Source: Burkholderia ambifaria
GTDB lineage: Bacteria; Pseudomonadota; Gammaproteobacteria; Burkholderiales; Burkholderiaceae
NCBI RefSeq assembly: GCF_001443045.1
Contig: NZ_LKPJ01000002.1
Span: 333,121 to 397,120, forward strand
Length of the DNA: 64,000 nt
Reading direction: 5' to 3'
Shown here in pieces: positions 42,897 through 51,006 of this stretch. The stretch's first letter is position 1. Every line of letters starts with the position of its first letter. A model generated the notes under the pieces. The model was not told where the DNA came from. It was given only the letters and a program-made list of their open reading frames with translations, and searched no databases. The translations under genes and the position numbers were made by a program.

Positions 42897-45383
42897 GTGC
42901 GAATCAGACATTCCTTCCTTTGCGTCTCCGTGCTGGTCGTCGGCAGCCAGAGCCATGCGACGGAATTCAATTCGTCATTCCTCGACATCGATGGCACGAG
43001 CAACGTCGACCTGTCGCAGTTCTCGCAGGCCGACTTCACGCTGCCGGGCGAGTACATGCTTGACGTGCAGGTCAACGACCTGTTCTACGGGCTGCAGGCG
43101 ATCCAGTTCATCGCGCTCGACGCGTCCGGTGCGGGCAAGCCGTGCCTGCCCCCGGAACTCGTCGCGCAGTTCGGGCTGAAGCCGTCGCTCGCGAAGGACC
43201 TGCCGCGCTTCCAGGGAGGCCGTTGCGTCGATCTCGGCGCGATCGAGGGCGCGACCGTGCGTTATCTGAAGAGTGACGGGCGGCTGAAGATCACGATTCC
43301 GCAGGCCGCGCTCGAATTCACCGATTCGACCTATCTGCCGCCGGAGCGGTGGTCCGAAGGGATTCCGGGCGCGATGCTCGACTATCGCGTGATCGCGAAC
43401 ACGAACCGCAGCTTCGGTTCGGGCGGCCAACAGACGAATGCGATCCAGGCCTACGGAACGATCGGCGCGAACTGGGACGCATGGCGCTTTCGCGGCGACT
43501 ATCAGGCGCAGTCGAACGTGGGCAACACGGCGTATGCGGACCGCACGTTCCGCTTCAGCCGGCTTTACGCGTTTCGCGCGCTGCCGTCGATCCAGTCGAC
43601 GGTGACGTTCGGCGACGACTACCTGAGCTCGGACATTTTCGACACGTTCGCGCTGACGGGGGCGTCGATCCGCAGCGACGACCGCATGCTGCCGCCTTCG
43701 CTGCGCGGCTATGCGCCGCTGATCTCGGGCGTTGCGCGCACCAACGCGACCGTGACCGTGTCGCAGGCGGGACGCGTGCTGTACGTGACGCGCGTCTCGC
43801 CGGGCGCGTTCGCGCTGCAGAACATCAATACGAGCGTGCAGGGCACGCTCGACGTCGCGGTCGAGGAAGAGGACGGCAGCGTGCAGCGCTTTCAGGTAAC
43901 GACGGCCGCCGTGCCGTTCCTCGCGCGCACGGGACAACTGCGCTACAAGGCCGCCGTCGGCAAGCCGCGGCAGTTCGGCGGCGCAGGCATCACGCCGTTC
44001 TTCGGTTTTGGTGAAGCCGCGTACGGTTTGCCGTTCGACATCACGGTGTACGGCGGCTTCATCACCGCCGCGGGCTATACGTCGATCGCGCTCGGTGTCG
44101 GCCGCGATTTCGGTACGTTCGGCGCGGTTTCGGCCGACGTCACGCATGCGCGCGCGCGGCTGTGGTGGAACGGTGCGACCCGCAACGGCAACTCGTACCG
44201 CATCAACTATTCGAAGCACTTCGACGGGCTCGACGCCGACGTGCGCTTCTTCGGCTATCGCTTCTCCGAACGCGAGTACACCAACTTCGCACAGTTCTCG
44301 GGCGACCCGACCGCGTACGGCCTCGCCAACAGCAAGCAGCGCTACTCGGCGACGATGTCGAAGCGCTTCGGCGACACGTCGACCTATTTCTCGTACGACC
44401 AGACGACCTACTGGGCCCGCGCGTCGGAGCAACGCGTCGGCCTCACGCTGACGCGCGCGTTCTCGATCGGCGCATTGCGCAACCTGAACGTCAGCGTGTC
44501 GGCGTTCCGCACGCAGAGCGCGGGCGCGAGCGGCAACCAGTTCTCGGTGACCGCGACGCTGCCGATCGGCGGTCGCCACACCGTCACGTCGAACCTGACG
44601 ACGGGCAGCGGCAGCACGAGCATGAATGCGGGCTACATCTACGACGACCCGGCCGGACGCACCTACCAGATCAACGCGGGCGCGACCGACGGCCGCGCGT
44701 CGGCGAACGCGAGCTTCCGCCAGCGCACGTCGACGTACCAGCTGAGCGCGCAGGCGTCGACGCTCGCCAATGCGTATGCGGCCGCGTCGCTCGAAGTCGA
44801 CGGCTCGTTCGTCGCGACGCAGTACGGGGTGTCCGCGCACGCGAACGGCAACGCGGGCGATACGCGCCTGCTGGTATCGACCGACGGCGTGCCCGACGTG
44901 CCGCTGTCCGGCACGCTCACGCACACCGACTCGCGCGGCTATGCGGTGCTCGACGGGATCTCGCCGTACAACGTGTACGACGCGACCGTCAACGTCGAGA
45001 AGCTGCCGCTCGAAGTGCAGGTGTCGAACCCGATCCAGCGCATGGTGCTGACCGACGGCGCGATCGGCTTCGCGAAGTTCTCCGTCGCGCGCGGCAGCAA
45101 CCTGTACCTGACGCTGACCGATGCGGCCGGCAAGCCGCTGCCGTTCGGCGCATCCGTGCAGGACGCGGCGAACGGCAAGGAACTCGGCATCGTCGGCGAG
45201 GCCGGTGCCGCGTTCCTGACCCAGGTGCAGCCGAAATCCGCCCTCGCGGTGCGTGCCGGCGAACGCACGCTCTGCACGGTGAACGCACTGCCGAACCAGC
45301 TTCAACTCGAAGGCACGCCGATTCCGGTGACGTGCCAGCCGTCCGGCGAGTCGCATGCAGCGACCGCACGGGTCGAACATTGA
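42897..45383 (+). CDS. Fimbrial outer-membrane usher
   Basis: 828 aa. A weak signal peptide (SFLCVSVLVVGSQSHA) is followed by the usher N-domain (EFNSSFLDIDGTSNVDLSQF, then LPGEYMLDVQVND), a 24-strand barrel with the plug region, and C-terminal domains ending CQPSGESHAATARVEH. It threads folded subunits through the outer membrane. The start is GTG at 42897 with no strong Shine-Dalgarno; no ATG fits better. It lies 90 bp after the subunit gene. Confidence 0.92.
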   Translation: MRIRHSFLCVSVLVVGSQSHATEFNSSFLDIDGTSNVDLSQFSQADFTLPGEYMLDVQVNDLFYGLQAIQFIALDASGAGKPCLPPELVAQFGLKPSLAKDLPRFQGGRCVDLGAIEGATVRYLKSDGRLKITIPQAALEFTDSTYLPPERWSEGIPGAMLDYRVIANTNRSFGSGGQQTNAIQAYGTIGANWDAWRFRGDYQAQSNVGNTAYADRTFRFSRLYAFRALPSIQSTVTFGDDYLSSDIFDTFALTGASIRSDDRMLPPSLRGYAPLISGVARTNATVTVSQAGRVLYVTRVSPGAFALQNINTSVQGTLDVAVEEEDGSVQRFQVTTAAVPFLARTGQLRYKAAVGKPRQFGGAGITPFFGFGEAAYGLPFDITVYGGFITAAGYTSIALGVGRDFGTFGAVSADVTHARARLWWNGATRNGNSYRINYSKHFDGLDADVRFFGYRFSEREYTNFAQFSGDPTAYGLANSKQRYSATMSKRFGDTSTYFSYDQTTYWARASEQRVGLTLTRAFSIGALRNLNVSVSAFRTQSAGASGNQFSVTATLPIGGRHTVTSNLTTGSGSTSMNAGYIYDDPAGRTYQINAGATDGRASANASFRQRTSTYQLSAQASTLANAYAAASLEVDGSFVATQYGVSAHANGNAGDTRLLVSTDGVPDVPLSGTLTHTDSRGYAVLDGISPYNVYDATVNVEKLPLEVQVSNPIQRMVLTDGAIGFAKFSVARGSNLYLTLTDAAGKPLPFGASVQDAANGKELGIVGEAGAAFLTQVQPKSALAVRAGERTLCTVNALPNQLQLEGTPIPVTCQPSGESHAATARVEH

Positions 45384-45399
45384 ATTGACGGAACCCGCG

Positions 45400-46146
45400 A
45401 TGAACCATGCTTTCTCCTTTTCCTTCCGGCGACGCGCGTCGTGCATGCTGGCCGCGGCCGGCGCGCTGCTCGCCGGCGTCGCGCACGCGGCGATCGTGCC
45501 GGACCGCACGCGCGTGATCTTCAACGAAGGCGAACAGGCCGCGATCGTCACGATCACCAACAAGAGCACGACGTATCCGTATCTCGTGCAGTCGTGGCTC
45601 GAGGACACGCAAGGCAACAAGATCGCGTCGCCGCTGATGGTCGTGCCGCCGCTGCAGCGCGTCGAGGCGAACGAGCGCAACGTGCTGCGCATCGCGAAGC
45701 TGCCCGGTGCCGCGCTGCCGGCCGATCGCGAATCGGTGTTCTACCTGAACATCCGCGAAGTGCCGCCGAAAACCGATACGCCGAACACGCTGCAGATCGC
45801 GCTGCATACGCAGATGAAGCTGTTCTACCGGCCGAAGGGCGTGCAGCCGGCGCGCGACGAGGACTGGACGCTGCCGATGACGCTGCGCGTCGACGCGGCC
45901 ACGCACCGGCTCGTGTTCGACAATCCGACGCCGTACCACGTGACGGTGGTCGACGTGACGGCGGGCGCGCAGAAGACGCCGGTGCCGATCGAGCCCGTGA
46001 TGGTGAACCCGATGAGCACGGCCGACGTGCCGTTCAAGGCCGCGACGCCGTCAACGCTGTTCGTCACGCATATCGACGATTACGGCGGCCAGGTGGCGGT
46101 CGAATATGCGTGTGACGCGGGCGCTTGCAAGAGCGTGAAGAAATGA
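45400..46146 (+). CDS. Periplasmic fimbrial chaperone (PapD-like)
   Basis: 248 aa with signal peptide ending AHA. Immunoglobulin-like domain 1 starts AAIVPDRTRVIFNEGEQAAIVTITNKS (Arg8-equivalent in DRTRV) and includes the subunit-binding strand NVLRIAKLPG; domain 2 follows with LPADRESVFYLNIREVPPK. It folds and caps the pilus subunits and delivers them to the usher. The stop overlaps the next ATG (ATGA at 46143-46146). Confidence 0.93.
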   Translation: MNHAFSFSFRRRASCMLAAAGALLAGVAHAAIVPDRTRVIFNEGEQAAIVTITNKSTTYPYLVQSWLEDTQGNKIASPLMVVPPLQRVEANERNVLRIAKLPGAALPADRESVFYLNIREVPPKTDTPNTLQIALHTQMKLFYRPKGVQPARDEDWTLPMTLRVDAATHRLVFDNPTPYHVTVVDVTAGAQKTPVPIEPVMVNPMSTADVPFKAATPSTLFVTHIDDYGGQVAVEYACDAGACKSVKK

Positions 46147-47165
46147 GCGGCGCCGCGCATGACCGGCAATTGCCGGCGGCATGGCTGCGCTGGATCGTGC
46201 TTGCTTTGCTGGTCGCGGCGGCGCAGCCCGCGTGGGCGTTGCGGTGCCTGACGAACAGCGGTGCGACCTCGCTGACCGAACCGATCGGCGGCGTGGCGTC
46301 GTATCCGACCGACGCGCCGGACGGATACGTGATCTGGGTCTCTCCAGTCCGCACGACGTCGGGGTATTGCTACAAGGACCTCGGTGATGCCGGCAGCCTG
46401 AAAGTCGTCGACAACATCTATTTCTACGCGAACCCGAATCGCACGAACCCGGCCGCGTGGGGGCTCGAGATCGGCATCCGCTACCAGGGGATCGACTATT
46501 TCGACAAGACGAGCAATCGTGGCGGCGGCGTGTTTACCGGGTATGCGGTGCCACCGTGCAGCAAGTACGACTTCGATCGCGGGCGTTGTCAGCAGACCCG
46601 GATCAGCATCGACTACCAGGTCGTCGTGCGCAAGAAAGGCAACTGGGTCCAGCCGCCGAGCGATATCTACACGGCATTCCAGTTCGACGGCGAGTTCGGG
46701 CTGAATGCGTACAACCCGAGCTTCCAGTACCGGTTGAGCGGCCTGCGCAACCTCCAGCCGACGCCGTGCTTCGTCGACGTGCTCGTGACGCCCGAGCCGG
46801 GCATCGTCAACTTCGGGCAGGTGCAGGCGGTGGGCAACGGCTTCATGCCGGCGGTGCCGCGCAAGCGGTTTTCGTTGTCGTTGACCAAGAAATGCAACGT
46901 CGCGGTGCGGGTCGACGGGTATTTCGAAACGAGCTTTCCGGTGCAGAACGGTTTGCTCGTGCCGGCGAAGGACAGCAATTTCGGTATCGGCATCGAGGAC
47001 AGCCAGGGCAAGGCCATTCCGTTCAATCAGCAGTTCACGCTGGCTCAGTTTGCGTCCAACGTGATGAATCAAAGCGTGTTGATGGACGCGGTGCTGAAAT
47101 CGTTCGGCCCGCCGAAGATCGGGCGATTCGATGCGACCGCAACGATCCGGTTGTTCATCTACTGA
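46143..47165 (+). CDS. Fimbrial tip protein/adhesin
   Basis: 340 aa. The signal peptide (LRWIVLALLVAAAQPAWA) is followed by an N-terminal domain of unknown fold with paired Cys (LRCLTNSG, GYCYKDLG) and a C-terminal pilin domain (TPCFVDVLVTPEPGIVNFGQVQA, ending ATIRLFIY). A two-domain build with one pilin domain is typical of tip adhesins, so the first ~190 residues probably bind a host or surface ligand. It is translationally coupled to the chaperone and ends the operon. Confidence 0.8.
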   Translation: MSGAAHDRQLPAAWLRWIVLALLVAAAQPAWALRCLTNSGATSLTEPIGGVASYPTDAPDGYVIWVSPVRTTSGYCYKDLGDAGSLKVVDNIYFYANPNRTNPAAWGLEIGIRYQGIDYFDKTSNRGGGVFTGYAVPPCSKYDFDRGRCQQTRISIDYQVVVRKKGNWVQPPSDIYTAFQFDGEFGLNAYNPSFQYRLSGLRNLQPTPCFVDVLVTPEPGIVNFGQVQAVGNGFMPAVPRKRFSLSLTKKCNVAVRVDGYFETSFPVQNGLLVPAKDSNFGIGIEDSQGKAIPFNQQFTLAQFASNVMNQSVLMDAVLKSFGPPKIGRFDATATIRLFIY

Positions 47166-47217
47166 CGTGATGCTCACGGGTGCAGCCGGGCCGCAGCCTG
47201 GCGCACCGCACGCCATG

Positions 47218-47249
47218 AAAAAAGCGCCGGCATGCCGGCGCTTCCTTTT
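47218..47249. terminator. Bidirectional intrinsic terminator
   Basis: The perfect palindrome GCGCCGGCATGCCGGCGC (47224-47241) is flanked by AAAAAA on the left and TTCCTTTT on the right, so it can end the fimbrial operon on the plus strand and the small gene(s) on the minus strand. Confidence 0.85.
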
Positions 47250-47268
47250 CAAACCCGCTGCGCGATGC

Positions 47269-47406
47269 TCAACGCACCCAGCGGCACATCTTGTGATGGT
47301 GATGCTCGAAGTGGCACACGCGGTGCGGATGCGCTTCGGCGATGGCCGGCACGAGCACGGCGGCGGCAACGGCGGCGGCGGTCAGGGTTTTCAGTAGCGT
47401 CTTCAT
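47269..47406 (-). CDS. 45-aa secreted His-rich peptide
   Basis: Starting at 47406 the minus strand encodes MKTLLKTLTAAAVAAAVLV with a cut site near AEA, then a mature part of about 20 residues: HPHRVCHFEHHHHKMCRWVR. It has two Cys and seven His, so metal binding (zinc, copper or nickel) is plausible. A good signal peptide, the terminator right after it and the convergent setting support a real gene. I do not know a characterised family. A lipoprotein gene lies 46 bp upstream on the same strand. Confidence 0.7.
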   Translation of the reverse strand: MKTLLKTLTAAAVAAAVLVPAIAEAHPHRVCHFEHHHHKMCRWVR

Positions 47407-47452
47407 GTCGAGGTCCTGTCGTTCAGTATTGGGTCACGGGAGGCGGAAGGCT

Positions 47453-47692
47453 TTACCACTGCGGGCGCTGGTCGTCACGGCGATCGTAGCGATGGTCGTC
47501 CCGGCGGTCGTCATGACCGCGCGGATGCTGCGCTTCCCAGTCGCGGCGCTCCCAGTAGCGCTGTCCGTCCCAGTAACGATCGCCGTGCCAGCCGATCGTG
47601 ACCTGAGCCTGGCCAGGGTATGCGACGCAGCCGGTCAGCATCACGCTCGACAGCGCGCCAACCATGACAGCGGATAACACGATGGATTTCAT
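47453..47692 (-). CDS. Small lipoprotein, 79 aa
   Basis: The ATG at 47692 has GGGAGA just upstream. A signal peptide with lipobox VMLTGC (Cys about residue 22) is followed by VAYPGQAQVTIGWHGDRYWDGQRYWERRDWEAQHP and a tail rich in His, Asp and Arg (HDDRRDDHRYDRRDDQ). It is probably anchored in the outer or inner membrane. Burkholderia encode many such small YWxR-rich lipoproteins of unknown role. It likely forms an operon with the 45-aa His-rich peptide. Confidence 0.75.
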   Translation of the reverse strand: MKSIVLSAVMVGALSSVMLTGCVAYPGQAQVTIGWHGDRYWDGQRYWERRDWEAQHPRGHDDRRDDHRYDRRDDQRPQW

Positions 47693-48036
47693 GTTGTTCT
47701 CCCTTGGAAACAGCAAGCCGATCGTACGAGCCCCCAAAATTTCACGTGGTAATAAGTTGCTACGGCAAATGACAGCCGTACGCGTTTCGTCAGGGGCGTG
47801 AAAGACCGGGCCGACGTCACGCAAGCAGCAGGGGGCGCGCGAATGCGTCGCTCGCCCCGTGCGGCGGCGCGCCTGCCATGAGCGTCGGGCCGTTTCCGGC
47901 GCCGGCCACCTTCCTTTCATGCGGAAAGCTTTCCGCACGCCACGGATCCGCTGTTCCCGTCCCGTTCGTCGAGACATCGGCCCCGCCAATTAATCAGACA
48001 AATCCAGGCAACCGGAAGGGGCTTTCGGTAATCGTA
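47693..48036. other. Spacer between lipoprotein and orbS promoters
   Basis: This 344-bp divergent region carries the promoter of the small lipoprotein gene on the left and runs into the Fur-controlled orbS promoter on the right. No further gene, repeat or RNA signal is evident to me. Confidence 0.5.
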
Positions 48037-48065
48037 TTGAGAATGATTTGCGTTTACGTTAGATT
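48037..48065 (+). promoter_or_regulatory. orbS promoter with Fur box
   Basis: TTGAGA (48037-48042), 17 bp, TAGATT (48060-48065) gives a sigma-70 promoter 31 nt before orbS. GAGAATGATTTGCGTTTAC (48039-48057) matches the 19-bp Fur consensus at 12 positions and covers the -35 and spacer, so Fur-Fe should shut orbS off in iron-rich cells. This agrees with established knowledge of orbS control in B. cenocepacia. Confidence 0.8.
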
Positions 48066-48096
48066 GCGCTATCTCAGAATTTGACGGAGCAGATCG

Positions 48097-48765
48097 ATGG
48101 CAATGGCGGAAGTGCTTGAACGACCGGCAGCGGCAGCGGCGAACCCGTTCCTCGGCAGTTATCCGGGCTTGCCGTCGCGCTCCGCGCCGCGTGCGTGCCG
48201 TGCCGCGGAGCCGCGTGCGCAGGGCGCGCTGCTCGACGTGCTGATTTCCCATCGCGCGATGCTCGTCAACGTCGCGCGCGGCTTCGTCGGCTGCGCGAGC
48301 CGCGCCGAGGACGTCGTGCACGACGTGTTCGTGAAGCTCGTCGAATTCCCGAACCAGGACGCGGTGCGCCAGCCGGTCGCGTACGTGACGCGGATGGTGC
48401 GCAACGCGTCGATCGACGCGTGCCGCCGGCAAAGCCTCGAGAACGTCTATCACACGGAAGAGGACGACGGCTTCGACGTGCCGTCGCCGGAACCGACGCC
48501 CGAGGCCGCGCTGATGACGCGCGACACGCTGCGCCGCGTGTGGGCCGCGCTCGACGACCTGCCGGCGCGCAGCCGCGCGGCGTTCGAGATGGTGCGGCTG
48601 CGCGAGGAAACGCTGCAGACCGCGGCGCGCGCGCTGAACGTGTCGCAGACGCTGGTGCATTTCATGGTGCGCGACGCGGAGCGGCACTGCGTGGAGTGTC
48701 TCGACGCATGCCAGCGCGGCGTCGCGTGTCCGGTGTTTCTCGGCGGCCGCGCACGGCGGCGGTAA
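48097..48765 (+). CDS. orbS: Iron-starvation ECF sigma factor OrbS
   Basis: 222 aa. Region 2 ([36 protein letters not shown]) and region 4 ([44 protein letters not shown]) fit the PvdS-type iron-starvation ECF group. An N-terminal extension of about 45 residues and a C-terminal tail with four Cys ([16 protein letters not shown]) set it apart from most ECF factors; in B. cenocepacia the Cys tail is reported to sense iron directly. It directs RNA polymerase to the orbH, orbE and orbI promoters. GGAG precedes the ATG. Confidence 0.95.
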   Translation: MAMAEVLERPAAAAANPFLGSYPGLPSRSAPRACRAAEPRAQGALLDVLISHRAMLVNVARGFVGCASRAEDVVHDVFVKLVEFPNQDAVRQPVAYVTRMVRNASIDACRRQSLENVYHTEEDDGFDVPSPEPTPEAALMTRDTLRRVWAALDDLPARSRAAFEMVRLREETLQTAARALNVSQTLVHFMVRDAERHCVECLDACQRGVACPVFLGGRARRR

Positions 48766-48787
48766 AAAATCGCGCCGGCCAATCGTC
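48763..48787 (+). promoter_or_regulatory. OrbS-dependent promoter of orbH
   Basis: TAAAAA (48763-48768), 15 bp, CGTC (48784-48787). The same elements and spacing recur before orbE and orbI. The -35 element begins at the orbS stop codon (TAA, 48763-48765), so the promoter abuts the gene for its own sigma factor. Confidence 0.85.
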
Positions 48788-48860
48788 TTCAAGACAGGAG
48801 CGGCCGAATCGACAGCGCGCCGCTTCGCATCCTTCAACCGTCTCCCGCTTTTTTCCGATC

Positions 48861-49103
48861 ATGACGCAAGCCACGACGCCTTCCGCGGACACCGACGACC
48901 TCGTCTACACGGTCGTCATCAACGACGAAGAACAGTATTCGATCTGGCCGACGTTCCGGCCCGTGCCGGCCGGCTGGCGCGAGGTCGGCGTGCGCGGCCC
49001 GAAAGCCGACTGCCTCGCGCACATCGAGACCGTCTGGACCGACATGCGCCCCGCGAGCCTGCGCCGCGCGATGGACGGCGAGCGCGCGACGCGCGCGTCT
49101 TGA
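48861..49103 (+). CDS. orbH: MbtH-like protein OrbH
   Basis: 80 aa. [49 protein letters not shown] contains the invariant MbtH features NxExQYSxW and PxGW. MbtH proteins bind NRPS adenylation domains and make them soluble and active. It opens the large OrbS-driven operon; orbG follows 45 bp later. Confidence 0.95.
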   Translation: MTQATTPSADTDDLVYTVVINDEEQYSIWPTFRPVPAGWREVGVRGPKADCLAHIETVWTDMRPASLRRAMDGERATRAS

Positions 49104-49148
49104 CCCGCTGCGCCGCGCTTGCGGCGCGCCACCTGAAGAGGACGTTGC

Positions 49149-50165
49149 ATGACCCTGCTTTCGTTGCCGACGCTCGACGACCTGCGTATCGAGCCGGGGC
49201 TGCCCACCGTCGTGTCGCCGCGCGGCGCCGACGGCATGTCGATCGACGAAGTCGCGCCGCTCGCGCATGCCATCGCGGCCGACACGCTCGAACGGTCGGG
49301 CGGCGTGCTGTTCACGGGCTTTAACGTGCCGTCGATCGATGCGTTCCAGCAGTTCGCGGCGTCGTTCGGCGATCCGCTGATCGGCTATGAATACGCATCG
49401 ACGCCGCGCAGCCAGGTCGCAGGCGCCGTCTACACGTCGACCGAATACCCGCCGCATCGCGCGATTCCGCTGCACAACGAGCAGTCGTACACGCGCGAGT
49501 GGCCGCTGCGGATCTGGTTTCATTGCGCGCTCGCGGCGCCGAAGGGCGGTGCGACGCCGATCGCGGACAGCCGCGCCGTCTATCGCGCGCTCGATCCGGC
49601 GCTCGTCGCGCGCTTCGAACAGCGCGAGCTGCTGTACGTGCGCAACTTCGGCCAGGGGCTCGACCTGCCGTGGCAGCAATCGTTCGGCACTGACGATCCC
49701 GCCGAGGTCGAGCGAATGTGCGCGGCGCGCGGGATCGAATGCGCGTGGCGCACCGACGACGGCGAGCTGCTGCTGCGCACGCGCGAACGCTGCCAGGCCG
49801 TCGCGCGCCATCCGCGCACGGGCGAGCGCGTGTGGTTCAACCAGGCGAACCTGTTTCACTTGTCGGCGCTCGACGACGACATGCAGGAAGCGCTCGTCGA
49901 CGCGGTCGGGCTCGAGAACGTGCCGCGCAACGTGTACTACGGCGACGGCGAGCCGCTCGAGGCCGACGCGCTGGCGGAAATCCGCGGCGTGCTCGACCGC
50001 CAGCGCATCGTGTTCCCGTGGCAGACGGGCGACGTGCTGATGCTCGACAACATGCTGACCGCGCATGCGCGCGACCCGTTCGAGGGGCCGCGCAAGGTGG
50101 TCGTCGCGATGGCGCAGAGCTACACGGTCCCGCGCGCGACCGAACGGAGGACCGATGACGCGTAG
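49149..50165 (+). CDS. orbG: TauD/SyrP-like hydroxylase OrbG
   Basis: 338 aa non-haem Fe(II)/2-oxoglutarate oxygenase. Fe ligands are seen in LHNEQSY (HxE) and TAHARDPFEGPRKV (distal His, with Arg for 2-oxoglutarate). Homologues such as SyrP hydroxylate aspartate at the beta carbon while it is bound to an NRPS. Ornibactin contains D-threo-beta-hydroxyaspartate, so OrbG most likely makes it on OrbI. It overlaps orbC by 11 bp. Confidence 0.9.
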   Translation: MTLLSLPTLDDLRIEPGLPTVVSPRGADGMSIDEVAPLAHAIAADTLERSGGVLFTGFNVPSIDAFQQFAASFGDPLIGYEYASTPRSQVAGAVYTSTEYPPHRAIPLHNEQSYTREWPLRIWFHCALAAPKGGATPIADSRAVYRALDPALVARFEQRELLYVRNFGQGLDLPWQQSFGTDDPAEVERMCAARGIECAWRTDDGELLLRTRERCQAVARHPRTGERVWFNQANLFHLSALDDDMQEALVDAVGLENVPRNVYYGDGEPLEADALAEIRGVLDRQRIVFPWQTGDVLMLDNMLTAHARDPFEGPRKVVVAMAQSYTVPRATERRTDDA

Positions 50166-51006
50166 TCCCGCCGCGCTTGCCGCGCGCGGACTGACGGTGG
50201 GTTATCGCGACCATGTCGTGATCGACGGGCTGGACCTGTCGATCGCGGCCGGCCGCGTAACGGCGCTGTGCGGCCCGAACGGCTGCGGCAAGAGCACGCT
50301 GCTGCGCACGCTCGCGGGGCTGCAGCCCGCGCGTGCGGGCCACATCGACGTGAACGGCATGCCGCTCGCGTCGTTTCGCCGTCGCGCGCTCGCGCGCGAG
50401 CTCACGATGCTCGCGCAGTTCAACCAGATTCCGTCGGGGCTGACCGTGCGCGAGCTCGTCGCGTACGGGCGCTACGCGTATGGCGGCTTCCTGCGCGGGC
50501 TATCGCGCGCCGACCAGGCGGCGATCGACGCGGCGCTGGACACGAGCGGCCTGGCCGGCGACGCCGAGCGTGACGTCGGCGCGCTGTCGGGCGGCGAGCG
50601 CCAGCGTGCGTGGATCGCGATGGCGCTCGCGCAGCAGGCGCCGATCGTGCTGCTCGACGAGCCGACGACCTATCTCGACATCCATCACCAGCTCGACATC
50701 CTCGACGCGCTGCGCGCGCTGAACCGCGCACGCGGGCTGACGATCGTGTGGGTGCTGCACGACCTGAACCAGGCCGCCGCGTACAGCGACGAGATCGTGC
50801 TGATGCGTGCCGGCCGCCTCGTCGCGCAGGGTTCGCCCGACGCGATGCTGGAACCGGCGCAGCTGCGCGCGGCGTTCGGCGTCGACATGCTGAAGCTCGC
50901 GCATCCGCAGACGGGTGCGCCGATGTGCGTGCCGGCCCACGGGCCGCCGGCATCGGGCACGCAGCACGCGTTCGATCGCGCGGTCGATCGGGATATCGCC
51001 GTATGA
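50155..51006 (+). CDS. orbC: Ferric siderophore ABC transporter ATPase OrbC
   Basis: 283 aa. Walker A GPNGCGKST, Q-loop LTMLAQFNQIPSGLTVRELV, signature LSGGERQR, Walker B IVLLDEPTTYLD and switch VLHDLNQAA are those of FepC/FhuC-type ATPases (the TYLDI wording is specific to iron-siderophore and B12 importers). It energises OrbD. The start overlaps orbG; the stop overlaps the orbD ATG (ATGA). Confidence 0.93.
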   Translation: MTRSPAALAARGLTVGYRDHVVIDGLDLSIAAGRVTALCGPNGCGKSTLLRTLAGLQPARAGHIDVNGMPLASFRRRALARELTMLAQFNQIPSGLTVRELVAYGRYAYGGFLRGLSRADQAAIDAALDTSGLAGDAERDVGALSGGERQRAWIAMALAQQAPIVLLDEPTTYLDIHHQLDILDALRALNRARGLTIVWVLHDLNQAAAYSDEIVLMRAGRLVAQGSPDAMLEPAQLRAAFGVDMLKLAHPQTGAPMCVPAHGPPASGTQHAFDRAVDRDIAV

